The notes: generated from the sequence alone by a model not told the origin. Positions 24,354-38,940 are shown, counted from the first letter of the stretch. The stretch is DNA of 64,000 bases from Macropodus opercularis (GCA_030770545.1 CM061097.1:2170501-2234500); one strand, 5' to 3'. Numbers and translations are program-made.

Positions 24354-27300
24354 ATGCCCCACCATTTGCCTGCAGTTACATTCATTGAAAATCCATCCCT
24401 GTGTTAATGGAATTATAATGATGTAGTGTATGCCGTGGCACCTAATCAAATGGAATTGATTTAAGTTGCTATTTGGCCCAGGGCCCTCGCAGCTCAAGGG
24501 CTCTGCTTATGTCTCCTATTTCTCTGATGCTCCCTGGCTTTGAGGAACAGACTTGACAGGCTGAGCCGTGCGGGCGCGCTGCCGTGCGTCTGTATCAGTG
24601 TTCACAACAGAAGTTTGTTAACTTGTTTTCAGTGATCTACAGTATGCTGCTGGCTTGCCGTGAGTCTAGGACAGACTTTATGTGAATTTGCTGGAAGGTA
24701 TGTTGGCCTAGTGGCTGACAAAGGGAGCAGAGATGTTAAACACGAGCACACAAAACACCAAACGACAGGGAGGAAACAGCAAATCGAGACAGAAACAAGG
24801 AGGAAGCATTTCAACGTCTACTGTGTGTGAAGGTCTGGGCTGATGTCCTGAGACCGGCCACTGTGGGGAAGCTGGAGGTTCTGGTGGAGCCTTTGCAGCG
24901 GAGCCACGTTTGAGACACGTCGATGCCATAACGAGTTCACTCTCAGATAATAAAAGCACGAACATGCCCCTTATAGCATATCATAACCCTCCAACCACCC
25001 AAAGTCAATCAATGTTTCAGTAAAATTTGGTTTATTGGATTAAATAAAGATGTTAGGAAATATTTTGTCAACCCTAAAAAGCATTAATAATATAATAAAT
25101 GAAAACAGATGCAAACCCTTTTAGCAAACGTAAACCAAATGGCATAGCAGAGTGTTTTTTATCTGGTTATCACTGAATCTGTATCAAATCTAATGGTCAC
25201 AAGATTATGAATGTTAACAGGTCTTATGGTTTAGGGAATTATTGTCTGCGTGACTAAACCCAGCCCAGTTAAAGTTAACTATATTTTAGAGTTATTCCCA
25301 GAGTAAAACCATCATGAGCTGGTGTTCACGACAAAAACATAATTGTGTTTGCAGTGTGGTTGTATAGAGGCATCATCAGCTCGTACGTAGAAATCCCTCC
25401 TACACGCAGCGCCAGAGCAGCTTCACCAGACCAAGCCACAAATTGTTTGTTTCCTCATTAACTCCATTGGTGCTGAAAATATAACAAACAGGAAGCGAGG
25501 AGAGAAACTGAGGAATGAGCTTCTCTCTCGGCTGCCCCCAACTCATCATCAATGTAGAGTAAAGGTCGATCAGTCGGGTATAAAATTGCAGTAGTGATGG
25601 CGCACAACTGGCATCTGTGATATTAAACACCAACACAGCCTTAATCGCACTCTGCGCTGGAGTAGCAACCGCACAAGCTGTTTAAAATCTTCGTATCATC
25701 ACCGTGTGTAATATTTGAAATAAGGAGGAAACGCGTTGGTTCTCTTTTCCACTCCAAACTCCACATTTGATCCCGGGATGAATGAGCCTTCGGTTGCTGC
25801 GACGACCTCTTTGCGTTACTGTGCGTTGTTATCTTCGCGGAGCGGAGGGCACATGCTTCACCCATCAAACAATAAGCCTTATCTGAGCACTGCCAACCTC
25901 ACTGCCCGCAAAACAGCTCTACAGGGCAGTAGTTCGACGCGCCGGCCGGCCTTCTGGGTCTGACGACGCTTTCACGTGGCCTTCCCTCCTGAAAGAGACG
26001 CCGCGCTGCCAATTAAAAGCGCTCTTGTAAAAAAACGCGAGCACATATTCTTGCCTTAGATTCCCATTCAGCGAGGAAACAAGACGGGTGCAGATTGGAA
26101 GAGCTGGAGAATTCAAGACTGAATTGAATCAGCAAAGCACAGCGCAGTGAATTAAAATATATGAATAAGTCGGTGCTGAAGGTGGAGCTGAGCAAAATAA
26201 AAGGTGCACAGACAAGATGTGCCGTGGAAAGAGGGAGAGCGCCGCCTGTGCACAAAGGCTCATTGTAGCAGTTCTGCCATCAGATTTTCTGTGAGTCTTC
26301 AGTGATGAGGTGGGATCAGATAAAGCGCAGACCTTACATGAAAACACACCCTCTTACCTTCGCTTTCTGAAAGCACACAGTCAATTGTGTATGACAAATT
26401 GAGAGCACTTTGCGATGGCCTCCGCCTTGCGTGCGCAAAATGAGTTTTCCTGCCTTTTTTCTGCTGTCTTCCTATCGTGGACACCCGAGTCTCCCGTTTC
26501 CTGCCTGCCTTGCAAACACAAAGAAAGTAGTGACATTTATTGGGCCTGGGATTATTTGTATTCCATCTCTTCCCTCACTACATGTCGGCTTTTATGAGCT
26601 CACTCAGGCGAAACATTAAAGAAGCTCATTCTTTATTAATCCTCACGATGACAATTCAAAGCTTCCAACGCACCAACTTTACCGCGTGCGCCTGCACTTT
26701 CTACTCCAAGAAACCAGGTTACTGTCATTATTTTTTAAACACCTCTTAGTTGTGTATAACGCTTTGCGCTATTGGGGCTTTTTCGTTCTGTAAGAAGGGT
26801 CAAATGAGAATTAGCGGATGTAAAGACATGGAGCGAGCAGCTTCGGTGAAGTTGGGTGACCTTGCTCCACACACTGCTCAGCTGATGAGCAACTGGCTCC
26901 AAATGTCTGCCTCATGTTTAGACTAATTCATCACCAGCAGAAGGCGCGAGGACATTTTCTGTAGCATTTTGGCCCAACATAAACAGCTGAGCACACACTT
27001 ACAGTCACTGTGCATCCTGCAGCTCCCAGAGGCTCCGTTTTACGCTTCAGCATCCGCGCTAACCCCGAGCAGCCACAGCCAGACGTGTCAGATATCAGCG
27101 CTAATCGGCTTGGGGGCAAAATTGACTAACTTGTCTGACATGCATTTAATTAGACATAGAATGTATTTAGAAATAAACAAGACTGCAGCGTCATTAACTC
27201 ACTTAACGATGTCCCAAATCAATGCTGGGACTTGGATGCGTACACATATCATGTCATTTAACCCAGAAAACGTGACATGTTTTGCTGCTCTTCATCATCC

Positions 27301-30300
27301 GCTTCATCTCAACTGGGGATAAATATTTGACTCGTTGACCTTCAAACACACTTTGTCTTTGTAAATCTAATATTGTTGACACGTCCGTGCGCTTCTCCAT
27401 AAAAAGATGTTAAAAGTTTACTGTAAACATTTCTGCAGTAAGCGAAGCAGACACAATGAAACAAACTGCATTAATTTAATTACACTGTCAAAACCTAATC
27501 AAGCTGTGATGAAGACGCTGACAATTCTTCACGCTTTGTAAACAAATATGTTGCACTTACAGTTTTCTTGGCACTGGGGAGCGAAGTGTTGAGACAGAAA
27601 TTTAAAGGAATTAGCGCTGAAGCACCAATTGGTCTTAAATTGTGCTGAGGGAACCAAAACAGCGGCGTCGTTATTAGAGGGAAATCAATATTCCTTTGTA
27701 ATCGTGACTTCATTTGAGCTGAGTTTCTCAAAACTGCTGTTTTTATTTGAAAAGTATGTACATCAGACAATCTGATAATACTTTCGTTCCAGTTATTAAA
27801 TATCAGCGTAATGTAATTGTGAAGCTCATGACAAATGCACAAATGTATTAAAACATACATTTGTGCAGATGCGAACACCTGCCAATCGCATTTTGTTTTA
27901 TCACACCACAAAACAGACATTTGTGATTATTGGAGGCTTTCGTCCCAGAGCATTTTAACGCTGGTGTCAAGTCTCAAAGCAGACTCCACGCTGAAGGCGG
28001 CAGAACCACGAGAACAATGTAGAGATGGAAGGAGGTAAAACACAAACCGAAGGAAACAATAAGACATAAAATCAATATTTGCAACAGCCCGAACACACAG
28101 AGAATCATAAACTCATTTAATTATTATTAAATGAAGATACTGGTTGAGTTAAACACGCACTTCTTCACTTCAAGTACAACTAGTGTGACTATCTGATCAA
28201 TAGCTGCAGTGATGCCATTTATGTATTTTCTTTAACATTCAAACTTGTTTCTGTGCATCAACCTATGTTTTATAAATAAAGAAGAACATTATATTGTCTA
28301 GAGCAACAGAAAGGCCAGCTTGCAACATGAGTCACGCACGATAAAGGCAGAGGGGCCTCAGCAAAGCCGGTGGTAGTGGAGGCTCTGACATTCAAAGGAA
28401 TCAAAAGAAGGAGTCGAACAGAAGACGAGATCCCAAGAGAAAGGGTCAAAGCATTATGGCCGACATCAGGGAGGAGCAAGAAATAACAACAAGACCAGCA
28501 GGACAAAGGCCAGCGCTGAAACGCAGGGACCCCAGATGACGCACAGGGGTGAGAACAATGTCACTGACGCCAGAGGAGAGCAGAAGACAGCAGAGGTAGG
28601 CTGGCTGTGCGGAAGAAGCTGCTTCTAGCGCGAATCGACGAGCCAGTCGTCTGAACACGTCGCTCGGGAAAAGTGCAGCACCCGACACTGAATTTCACGG
28701 CAGGGTGGCATTAGACAAGCTGGACGCACTTTACCACCTGCGACGATTCGGTTCAACGGTGACATGTCCCAGGTCGAGACCTGCTGCGTCTTTACTACCT
28801 GTGATGCTGCAGTGAGCCTTTTCCTTCCATCCTCAACAAATCACTGTAGCTCTAATATTTGTTTTGCTGCTGCCCTGCAGGATTTGCTATAACCCCCAGA
28901 AGCACTTTACCCTGCAGCAGATACCGCTTCTCCTCTGGTTAATCTTGCTTCTCCTAACACTTCCCTGGAACTCATTGCTTAGGAACTTGCATGATAAACA
29001 CATACGATGAATTATGTATCTCGAAATGACCTCCAATACCTTGTCCTGATTAGCATTGATCTGAATAAAGCACTTCAATTGAAACTTCATCACAGGCCAC
29101 AGTTACTCAGCTTCTCCTTGCTTTTCCTCGTTTATTTCCCATAAGCATCATCAGCCACTGCCCAAACGAAACGGCCTGAGGCCTGGAAGACCCAAAGAGT
29201 GTGAGCAACCACAACAACATTCTGATGCAGATGAATGATCAGCGTTGAGGGTTACGTCAGCTTTGCATCGCCTGCGTGACACGAGCGAAGAAGGGACTTA
29301 AGGGGAGCATCATTAAAAGAGAGCTGGAGGGAAAAGCGAATGATTTGACATTATTAAAGCAGCAGCTGCAAGGGTTCAGCAACAACCACGCTGGTTCAGA
29401 CGCAGGCAGAATAGTAACAGTAGCATAATAAATGATGCAACGCAGGGATTTAAACCTTTGCTAATAACATCTCTTCGTTCTGTGATCGTTCAATGCGCCC
29501 AAAATAAGTCGTGTGGTAGCCACGACTTCAAGACATAATGATGGATTATGACCAAACCACACTGCATGTGGAAATGCACAATCAGCTGAACGCATGCCAC
29601 CGGCTGAGATTTTCATAAATATGTATGGCATCTTACATATTGTTAGGCGCCTGCGGTGAATTACGGACCCGCATTATCAATTCAGAAATACATAATTCTG
29701 CTGAGGTACTTTTTAAAAGCGGCTCACTTCACGAGATGCAAATATGACAAACCAGTCTCAAAGAGCAGAAGAACCTTAAGTGCCTCACTTGACTTTCAGG
29801 TGCGAGCAGAATGAGTTCAAGTGACATTTCGTCCCGGGAGCTTTTAGCGATCAAAGTGCAATTTAAAGAATCCTTCTCCAGGGACACTTCATTACACTGT
29901 TATAAAAAACTCTCAGAAGAAAGTTAGCGAAGTCCAGACATGAAGGGGACAAGAAGTGCAGAACAATATCTGTAGCAGTCCCTCGTTTTTAGTTTCCGGA
30001 GCAATCACGGGCCAACAGAGCACAACTGCACCGCAATTAAGCTGTCTGTGATTTTTAATTAAAACTAAGAGGCGTGATCCGTCTAAAACTTTGTTTGCCT
30101 TTCAGGCAATACAAGTTATCATCTTCATAATGGATACGATTATTATATTGTACGAAAAATGATCACATTACTATTCACGTTTTCAAATAATATAGGGCAT
30201 ACGCAGAGACACAGAATGAGTTATTTTTTTCTTCCCTGCAGTTTGCCGTCCAAACATTGTTACAATTAGAACAATAATTGTAACAGAGACATGAATTATT

Positions 30301-32095
30301 CAGAGGTGCAAAGCAGTTTCATCTGTACCTAGTGGGCACAATCAATACGTCGTCCTATGCCTTCACCAAGGCAAAGTCCATTACAAGTTCTAATGCATCT
30401 GAGTAGCTTCTGAACCAAAAAGCAATTTAACGTTGATATCTCCAGGGACTGGAGACAAAGGCTTCTACTGTACGCGGCCGCTAATGCAGACTTTCTACTG
30501 ACAACCTGGACGTCACAACGGATTTGACTTCAGGGCTTCAGTCAAAGGGAGAGTAAATGAACAGGAACAGAACCAGTGGTGACAGAATGGGTTGTTTCTG
30601 GCTGCGTTGATGAAGCCGGGGTCCAGCCTGCTTGACCCTAACGGACGCTTAACTGAAGTCTATTCTGCTAGACATGAAAGAGAACTCAAAACACCCACAA
30701 TCCTCCTGAAACTCAAAGTGAATGTGTTTTGTAGTCTGAGCAGAATATAATTTGGCAAAGCAAATAAAAAAGCCTGAGATGAATCTAATTCCTTCGGGAG
30801 CCGTAGCACATCATAAACAAAATGACCATGGAGGTAAATGGCTAATGGTCACACACACACAGACACTTTGCTCAGCTTTGCTTTGCAGCCTGTGTTTACA
30901 GCAGCCGACATCATGACTGACTTCGTTCTTGCACATTCAGTGCAGTTTGCATGGACGTACTATATATATAGTATAATATCAGCAAATTACCTCCATTTGA
31001 TTCAAAACACCCAAGATCGATTGACCCTGCAAAGAGGAAAAACCCTATTTGAAATATTCTAATGCGAGTTGTGCCCCGCGGTTAAAACAATCACGCGGCT
31101 GTATTAGTCAGTGCTACCGCTCTGTTCCTGCTGCTTTTAATACTCTTTACTCTCGCCAATTTCCTTTTAATTCTCCAGGACTGCTGGTCTTCCTTCAGCT
31201 CTAGTCTGCTCCGGGTATTAGAACCATGTTAACAGAGAGATGAAATGTAATTCATCAGGGCTGACATCAAATCTCCAAAATGACAAGGCTTCGGCAGGAT
31301 CTCAGACTTTATTGGCCAGGAGATGAATGGACCAGAGGAGTAATTCAAAGTGAAAAATCAGTCCTTTGAGAAGTGAAGCCCCTTTTCCCAGGGCCTGTGA
31401 AAAATCCCCATTAGAAAATAGAGCAGTTTTTCTTCGCCTCCCTAATTTACAGTTGGCACTTAGGCGACACACTATACCTTAACTGTGCAATCCAATAGCT
31501 GGGCAGCAGATTGATTTTGAAGGTACAAAATAACAATGATAATTCCTTCACTTTCAGGGTCTTGTGCAGGTCTCCACGGACACAGGAACCAGGTTTTTTA
31601 GTTCGATCTCTTCTGTGTTCATGACGCACTGTTTCAAGTTTTAAGTCACGATTCATTCATGGGGTCAGTTATGTGAAGATGCGCTCATCACGACGGAAAC
31701 AGGTACTTAGGTTTAAATGAAGCTGTAATAATGTCATCAACGCATTTTGTTGTCTTGTCGTTCAGACAACATCTAAAACAAGTCCTCCTTCGGCAGCTGA
31801 GCTTCAGTCCAGCACAGTCTTCAACCTGCCGACTCCAGTAGCTTCCTCCTGGATCACTGCCTCTTCCAAGCAACTAACAAAGCCAGTTGTGTTGCTTCGA
31901 CAGAGGACGTGACGCGATTAGCTGTGGGATCAATGAATGAATTGATCAATTGACGACTAGCACGCCAACAGTTTAGCATTAGCACCGTTACTATGCTGGA
32001 GACGTAATTACACACATAATGTACCAGTAATATTATCTTACATTTGCCTGGAAACATGGGAAACCACCAAACCACTTGTGCAGTTAGTGCCTCCT
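24354..32095. other. Intergenic, with possible regulatory segments
   Basis: No gene is recognised. Two low-CpG, non-repetitive stretches (24354-24540 and 31185-31450) look like candidate conserved elements, the first with CTAATCAAATGGAATTGATT. ACTATATATATAGT at about 30959-30972 is a perfect AT palindrome. Confidence 0.5.
30258..30285. repeat. 11-bp perfect inverted repeat, SOX-motif palindrome
   Basis: TGTTACAATTA, a GAACAA spacer and TAATTGTAACA form a perfect 11-bp stem. The region holds ATTGTT and AACAAT words in opposed orientation, which is the arrangement of SOX-type dimer sites. The function is unproven. Confidence 0.7.
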
Positions 32096-32185
32096 GTGTC
32101 TGTGTGGGCTCTCCCCCGTCCTCCGGCTTCCTCTCACACAGACATGCAGTCGTGTTGACAAGTACATGTTAATTAAATGTACCCA
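32096..32185 (+). mobile_element. Dispersed fish repeat fragment
   Basis: TGTGTGGGCTCTCCCCCGTC followed by CTCCGGCTTCCTCTCACACA and GACATGCAGT, then TGTTAATTAAATGTACCC, resembles a dispersed repeat block seen across fish genomes (TGTGGGTTCTC...CTCCGGCTTCCTCCCAC...ACATGCA...TTAATTG). I recall the motif string but not a safe family name, so only a fragment of a dispersed repeat is claimed. Confidence 0.5.
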
Positions 32186-33417
32186 CTTTATTTGGGAATT
32201 TGCTTTCTCAGCACCTCCTCGTTCGATCCTACCACATTACTGACGATCTGTATTTGTACGTCATCGTTACAAAAAAGCTTCGCTTTGAACCCGTGTCCAG
32301 TGGCCTGTCGCCGTCGTTTATTACCGTGTGGCATTTAGGAAACACGAGGACATAATCTTCATATGCTCTGTCCCCTTGTAATCACCTTCTTCCCAAGATT
32401 AATGATAGGAAATGGGCTTCAGGCGGGGATGAGTCACGCAGGCAGAGCAGCCAAGTGGGAGGACATGAAAATGGCATTTTTGAAAAACTGGAAATCATAG
32501 GCACCGTCTATGTTTCTATTTTCAAACAGCTATTAAGTGTGGAGGGCAGAGATGGTTGGACCTCAAACAGCCTGTGTCCTCCAGTATTCCAGTTAAATAG
32601 CAGATATATGTTACCTGCTGCGGGGATACAGGGACGCTTGTAATAGGCACACGAGCCTCCTGCTGAAGTGACCTGTTTGTCCTCTGGGGTGCCTCCATTG
32701 TCTGAATGGCTTTTCACTCTTTTAGTCATTATGCCACAGCCAATATTCTCTCCAGGCCCCATAAAGGTGGAAAAAATATTATGTTACCAGAAAGAAAAAT
32801 AGGCATTCGGTTGAATCTGTGTGTCCGCAGGCTCGTCTGACAAACATTCTGTGTTGTCGGTATTTGAACACGCGGTAGATCGGTTAGATTAAAAATAACA
32901 AAGACGATTTAGTTCTTTTAAAGTCAGGGTCAGTGACGTTCTGTGTCCTGCAGCACACGCTGTGAAGAAATATTCAAAAATGTAATATTGGCTGGGTTTT
33001 ATAGATATTACAGAGATTTTATTAAGATTTGAAACTTTTTATGATCAGATACAGGCAAAAAGAGAAGAAACCACAAGGAGATTGAATCATTTTTCCCTGA
33101 GTCTTGAGCATTCGGGCCATTAAATGGCTGAGGTGCGTGAAAGGGACCTCTTGAGGTTCCCCACATGGACCTGACACGGACCTGCTCCAGCGAGCTGCCA
33201 GGTCCCAGGTCCTTCTTACTGTAATCACGGCTGCTTTGGCCTCCAGCTGCAGCAGGGTCCCCAGGAGACACAAGGTCAAAATGACTTTGCCCCACCTTGT
33301 TCTATACTTTGTCACATTACAAGACTGATCTACTCCAGTTTCTCAAGGCCTTAAAGCTGTTATCTAGAGGGTTGCGTGATCTCCAAGAACAATTCAAACC
33401 AAAAATACCAAAACCCT

Positions 33418-33435
33418 CACACACACACACACACA
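33418..33435. repeat. (CA)n microsatellite
   Basis: Nine CA units in CTCACACACACACACACATGG. Simple repeat in intergenic sequence. Confidence 0.85.
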
Positions 33436-34407
33436 TGGAGCATTAGTCCTACTTCACTGACGTGCTGGTGACTCACTTTAGAGAATTTGACTGATGCTGG
33501 ATTAGTACAAGTGATGTCCAATGTCTGTAAAAGTCTGTTGTATAAAAGATCATTCGTGAATCACTGATATATGACCGTCATCATACGACAACCTGCAGCG
33601 CTTCCCCCTCCTCTGTTTCCAGACCGAGTCGGTAATGTTGTGCATGTTCTGTCAGGCAGCAGGCGAAACCCTGATGGAGGCAACTGCATAACGTTCAACC
33701 CATTAAAGAAGACAAAACACAACAAAGGCTTTCTAAGAATAGCACGTGAAGCGGATGGACCACATGCAGAGATCAACAACAGGCCACCCGACGGATCCGC
33801 AGCGGCAGATGATCATCGACGGCGTTTTCACAGTGAATTAACTTTGGCCACCGAGGCTCCAAAACAGGATCCGTCCTTCATTTGATCACCAGCCTCGTGC
33901 TCTGTTAACCAGCACAGAACCAGAAAAACAATGCAAATTCAAGAATATGGGCTTTCATTACACAAATTCACAGGAATAAATGGTGACGTGTCACGAGTGA
34001 AGCCAAACAAACAAGATCAAAGCTATCACAGCAAAAATAAACCGGAAAATCACAGAAGCCCAACCACCACTGGATCAGTACAAATGTGCAGCGTCCAGTA
34101 TTTCAGTGTTTTCTAGCTCTTCTCCTCTGTTTCTATTAGAGACATTAGGACTGTTTGTGTTTCTGTTTTCACTGATTTTCTCTCAGGTTTGCGCGACTCG
34201 GTCCTCTGGTGTCCGAGTGCATCTACAGGTCGGTTCTGTATAAACGTCTGCAGCGAGAGACAATGAAAGTCACGTGACCCCCACATCAGACCTTGCTGCT
34301 CACAGCACGACTGCTCCCAGCACATGTTGATTTTTGAGGCCAATTAGCTGCTTTAGGTTCAGAAATATTTAATGCCCGTTACCAAGGAAACAAAAAGTCA
34401 ACTGCTG

Positions 34408-34430
34408 CTGATGCTGTAAGTCAGCATCAG
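34408..34430. repeat. 9-bp perfect inverted repeat
   Basis: CTGATGCTG, loop TAAGT and CAGCATCAG form a short stem. An extra GCATCAGGC follows directly. Confidence 0.65.
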
Positions 34431-35269
34431 GCATCAGGCTGCATGTCTGGGTTCTGGTTTTGCACACAGATGTAATATGTTGGATGTCGTTTCATAGGTT
34501 GAACAAAAGTTTTACATTTGATTCAGACTCATTTAATTCATTTAATTTTTATAAAGCTACATTTTTTAATAACTTTTTCATTTTAAAGGTCACTTAAATG
34601 TCAGTTGTTTTAATTTTATAAGCACATCTTAATTATTAATTTGGCTTTAGTAATTATGCAAATGTATACATCGCACGCACGCGCTTCATTAATGAGACAT
34701 AATTAAGAATTAACAAACAAAAATACCAAGAAATGTATTTCCGTACTCAAAGTAACATAATAAATGTTAAAATGAATATCAATATCAATCAATAATTTAA
34801 AAAAGCAATATTCATGTCAGTTCCTCCTTTCAAAGAGGTATATTCTGCTCCTGGGTTGCAGCTCTATAAGAAGTTTTAATCAGCACATCCATCTGCACTG
34901 GCATTAATTACATTCCTAATGAAAAAGAAGAGAAACGCAGCCTCCAACGTCTCTCCATCTCCAATTAGCATATTCTGATCGAGCTCCATTAGAGAGCGAA
35001 TTTCAGGAAAGTTCATCTGCAGCTGTGATGATGTTTGATACCATGTCTGGGTTTAACAAAGCGCAGACTGGTCCATGAAGGAGTTTTCAGGGAAACGTAG
35101 ACGATTGTGTTACATAATGCAGCGAAAGTCAACATTAACCTGGTAACAAACGATTTTAGAGCTTGAAATTATGTCTGTTTCCATTTTAGATTTCAGCTTC
35201 AGACCAGGGAACCATCCAGAATCAGCAGTGAAACATCGGCACCTCATTTGCCAAGTAGTCACTGATTAT

Positions 35270-35308
35270 GGAAAGAAAGAAATAAAGAAACAAATAAACA
35301 AACTAAAC
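35270..35308. repeat. A-rich simple sequence (GAAA/AAAT/AAAC)
   Basis: A purine-rich, A-dominated tract of GAAA, AAAT and AAAC units. It may be a decayed poly(A) tail or simple repeat. Confidence 0.6.
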
Positions 35309-38300
35309 CATATATCTCGTTGAATCTTAAATAGCTGGAGCCTCAAACCCATTGCGATTTCGTTTTATGTGAAATGTCAGTGAACTTACTGTATCCAATC
35401 AGCGAGGATGTTAGAGGCTGGTGGTGAAGCTCAGGCCTGTCAATCACGTCGAGGCAATTACAAAAGCAGGTGGAGCTGGTCGGGGAAGGGAGGCGTACGC
35501 GTCAAAGTGTCAGTCTGACTCGAGATCTGACCCCCTTCCTACGGAAAGAAGAGGGGAAGAGGCATGTTTCTTAGGAACCAGCTCAGGCTTTATTGACTTA
35601 TCATTGATTTCCACCAAGAAGGCGGAAGGAAATAAATTCTTGTCTTTCAAATGGTCACTTTTATATTAACTTGTAGTTTCCTCCTCACGCTTAATATATG
35701 TATTATTCATGCTACTGCTCTTTGCGATAACATGGGTAATAATGGCTTTTGAGCGAAAGCTATTTCTTCATGTCACGTCACACATGGCTGCTGTGATGTC
35801 AGGTTCTCAGCAGATCAGTTTCACTGAACATTTCTTTCCCGTGCAGCCCATCCCAGCCTCTTCAGGGCTGCGCCTCACGCCTGCTGTGCACTTCTCTGGC
35901 ATATACATCCCACACAGTGATTTAGATGGTAGAGGAAATAACTGATGGTGCAAAGGTACGACCAAGGCCAAGCTCTGATTCAGAACAACTTTGTACCCCT
36001 GAATTCATTACTGTGCTCTCTTCTGCTGAACACGCTCTACGTCCACTCAGCTTCCTGTTATGGTAAATAATGGGAAGATCTGGAGGCAACTCATTTAACC
36101 CTGCTCAAGAATCTTTTCTGTGTGGCAGCATCATCCTGGAACACAACTCCCTCATACTGCACAGTGTGTTTCACCATGTGACCAGAGCGCGTCTGACGAC
36201 AGCCTTCATTGTTGGCTATGATGGTCATTAACGTATCTTTACCCTGCGACTAGCTACGTATGAATACATAATGTGACATCTGTCTGCCGCAGGACGCACC
36301 GGTCACCGGACTTGCAGCTTTCTTGTCTCGTCCTGTTCACTGTGTTTGTGACGTATTACAGACAAATAAAAATTCCTTTACCCTATTTCTGTCACATGTA
36401 ATGTTTTTTTTATTAAGCATCCATCATTATTAATCTATTATGTTATCTTGTTTTTCTGACATACTATAGTAAATAAAAACTAATTTTAGTCAATGAAAGC
36501 AGCGTAGACAGGTACATCCAGGCCCTTGGCTGCTTTACAGGATGTGATTTCCTCAAGAAGGAATCAGGTCAATAACTATAACTGCTTTTTTTCATCATAA
36601 TTACACTAGTTGTTATAATCTTCACAACGTCTAGTGATGGTTTTTAATAATGGAACAGCCATCATTTATTTAATCATTTATTTAATCCGTTGGCTTTCTG
36701 CTCACGCCCGGTAGGCGTAATGGGAGGAGAGCTCAGAGAGGAGACGGCTGACAAAGGCAGAGATAAGCGGTTTACTTAGGAGTTAATTGGTTACGTCTCC
36801 CCAGTGGATGAACAAGTTACGCATTCCCAAAAAGTAAAACAGATACAGTAGCAGTGTGGTGAGAAATCATCTGACAGTGAGAATAAAGAGTGAGAACCGT
36901 GTATGTGGTCTGACTGGACCACGAGGTGAACTGAACCTGAACTGCTCAGGTTCCCACCCAGAACCTTCCACTGTCCTCACAGCCACTAAACGTTCACATG
37001 ATGAAGACCAAGCAAACACATGCACGTGAAGAAGAAATTCAAAACTACAGTAAGATACTGCACGACTTCCAGTGTTGGCTGAGGTTCTGTAGGTTCCCTC
37101 CTTCGCCCTACGGCTGCTTCTCAAAGTGGGACAGAACGTACCAGTAACACTGAATCGTTCCAGCTGACACGACCGCTGAGAAGGAATCTGTCCAGGAACG
37201 TATCATCGACGGCTCTGCAGCCGTGACAACAGACATGCACTGTGTGTAAAAAATAGAATAGGAGGAACTTAAAGAAAACACATCCACGGGGTCCGACATA
37301 TATTCATGTAAATTATTTCAACGTTATTGTATAAAAGACTAAGACTGTCAGTCAGCGCTGAAGTTCACCTTCACAGATGCATTTACTCAGTCAGATTTGC
37401 AATTATCGAAGATGCTGCAAAAAGAGAATATTATAATGGGACTTGCCTTGAGGTATGCGGCGCATTTACATAAATCTGAAAGCGCTTTAGGATGTAATAG
37501 ATATTTTCTGCTCTTCCGGAAAGGAAATATGCCATTAGGAGATTAGCATGTGATATAGTCTTTAATTCGCTTGTGCTGCAGCTGGCTCTCAGCGCATCAC
37601 GTAATCAGCCCCATCGTATCGACAATCAGCTGCACAGCTGGATCCCTTCATGACCTTCTATCGCAGTTGGTCCAGACAAAATTGCAATAACATTATTGTT
37701 ATTGGTTTTGTTTTTTTACAGTTGAGGTTGATTGTGTCTGTCAGAGCATCTCTGTCCTGATTGGCGGTGATTGCATTTTGGTTCATTTTTAGGCTCTTTA
37801 AATAATCTACTGTACAATTAGTGCAACCAGTGTTGCTGGTTGTCCAGAAGAACAAAACCAAACCAACACGGTACGATGGGTGTGGGCTAGATTGGCTCCA
37901 GACGTCTGAGTGCTGGATTCAACATGATTCTTATATTTGTTATTGACTGGTTACCACCAAGGTGCAGGCTCAATAAACAATTATGGTTTGGCATGAAACC
38001 TATTCTGGAATCAAGCAATAAATTACAACAGTGCAGCCCCAAGAACCAAGAGAAATTTCCACTGTGTTGGTCAATCAAGTTTCTAAACAATGTCGTATTT
38101 GTCTTCTGCAACGCTGCTTTACTTCATTTCATCTATCAACACTTGACTTTCAGCGTCAAGTGAAAAATGCCGGGGTGCCCCGTGGCAAGCTGCGGCTTCG
38201 TTGTGTTTCCGTGTTTGCTGAAATAACCGACTGTAACTGGATCAAGACCCGGAGACACAGAACAACTCAACATTGTTTGTACGCTGATTTAAACTGTCGG

Positions 38301-38940
38301 TTTCCAGCCCTGCTGTGGTTTAATTCGGCTGATCACGAGACTCCAGCTGCATTGATGCCTCTTAATTAGGGGCAACATGGCACAGAGGGTCATAAGATCG
38401 ATACGTCCTGCATATCATACGATAATAATGAGCATATCAAACATGATTAATAGTTCTTCCTATTATTAAAGGGCCCAGAATGTGCACCAGCCACTCTCTG
38501 AAGCTCAAATATGAGAAGGTGAGAAAGCTTTTGTGATCTTAAAACCCTTTTCATGTAATGACCTACATCTGGAGCCAGATCTCTGCTTCAACTTTCTCCA
38601 ACTTTAAAGCCTCAGCTAAGGTCCTGGATGATGAAAGTCCTGGGAAGTGCTGCTGCTGTGAATAAGTTCTTGCTTCACGTGCTTCGGTGAGCTCCCTCGG
38701 CAGCTGGATTATAGGACAGTGGGAAACCTTCTGGAAAATGAGACCCCTCTTGGGATTAACGTGGCATTTTCATGTTTGGCTTTTGCTCAGTGTGATTGTT
38801 AGATGAAGTGGAGGACAGTGATTCTAAATCGCTACCATGTTTCTAACTGTTTCTGTACTGCTGCTACTGCCAATACATATCCTGCTATTTGCTGTAGTTA
38901 GTGCACAAATGTTCAGTAGCTACACAGAAAAAAAGCTGTT

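Noticed and set aside
33022..33315. Minus-strand frame with a signal-peptide-like start (WGKVILTLCLLGTLLQLEAKA)
   Set aside because: It begins at GTG with no upstream in-frame ATG, shows no splice acceptor or cleavage-site context, another frame overlaps it and I know no matching secreted protein.
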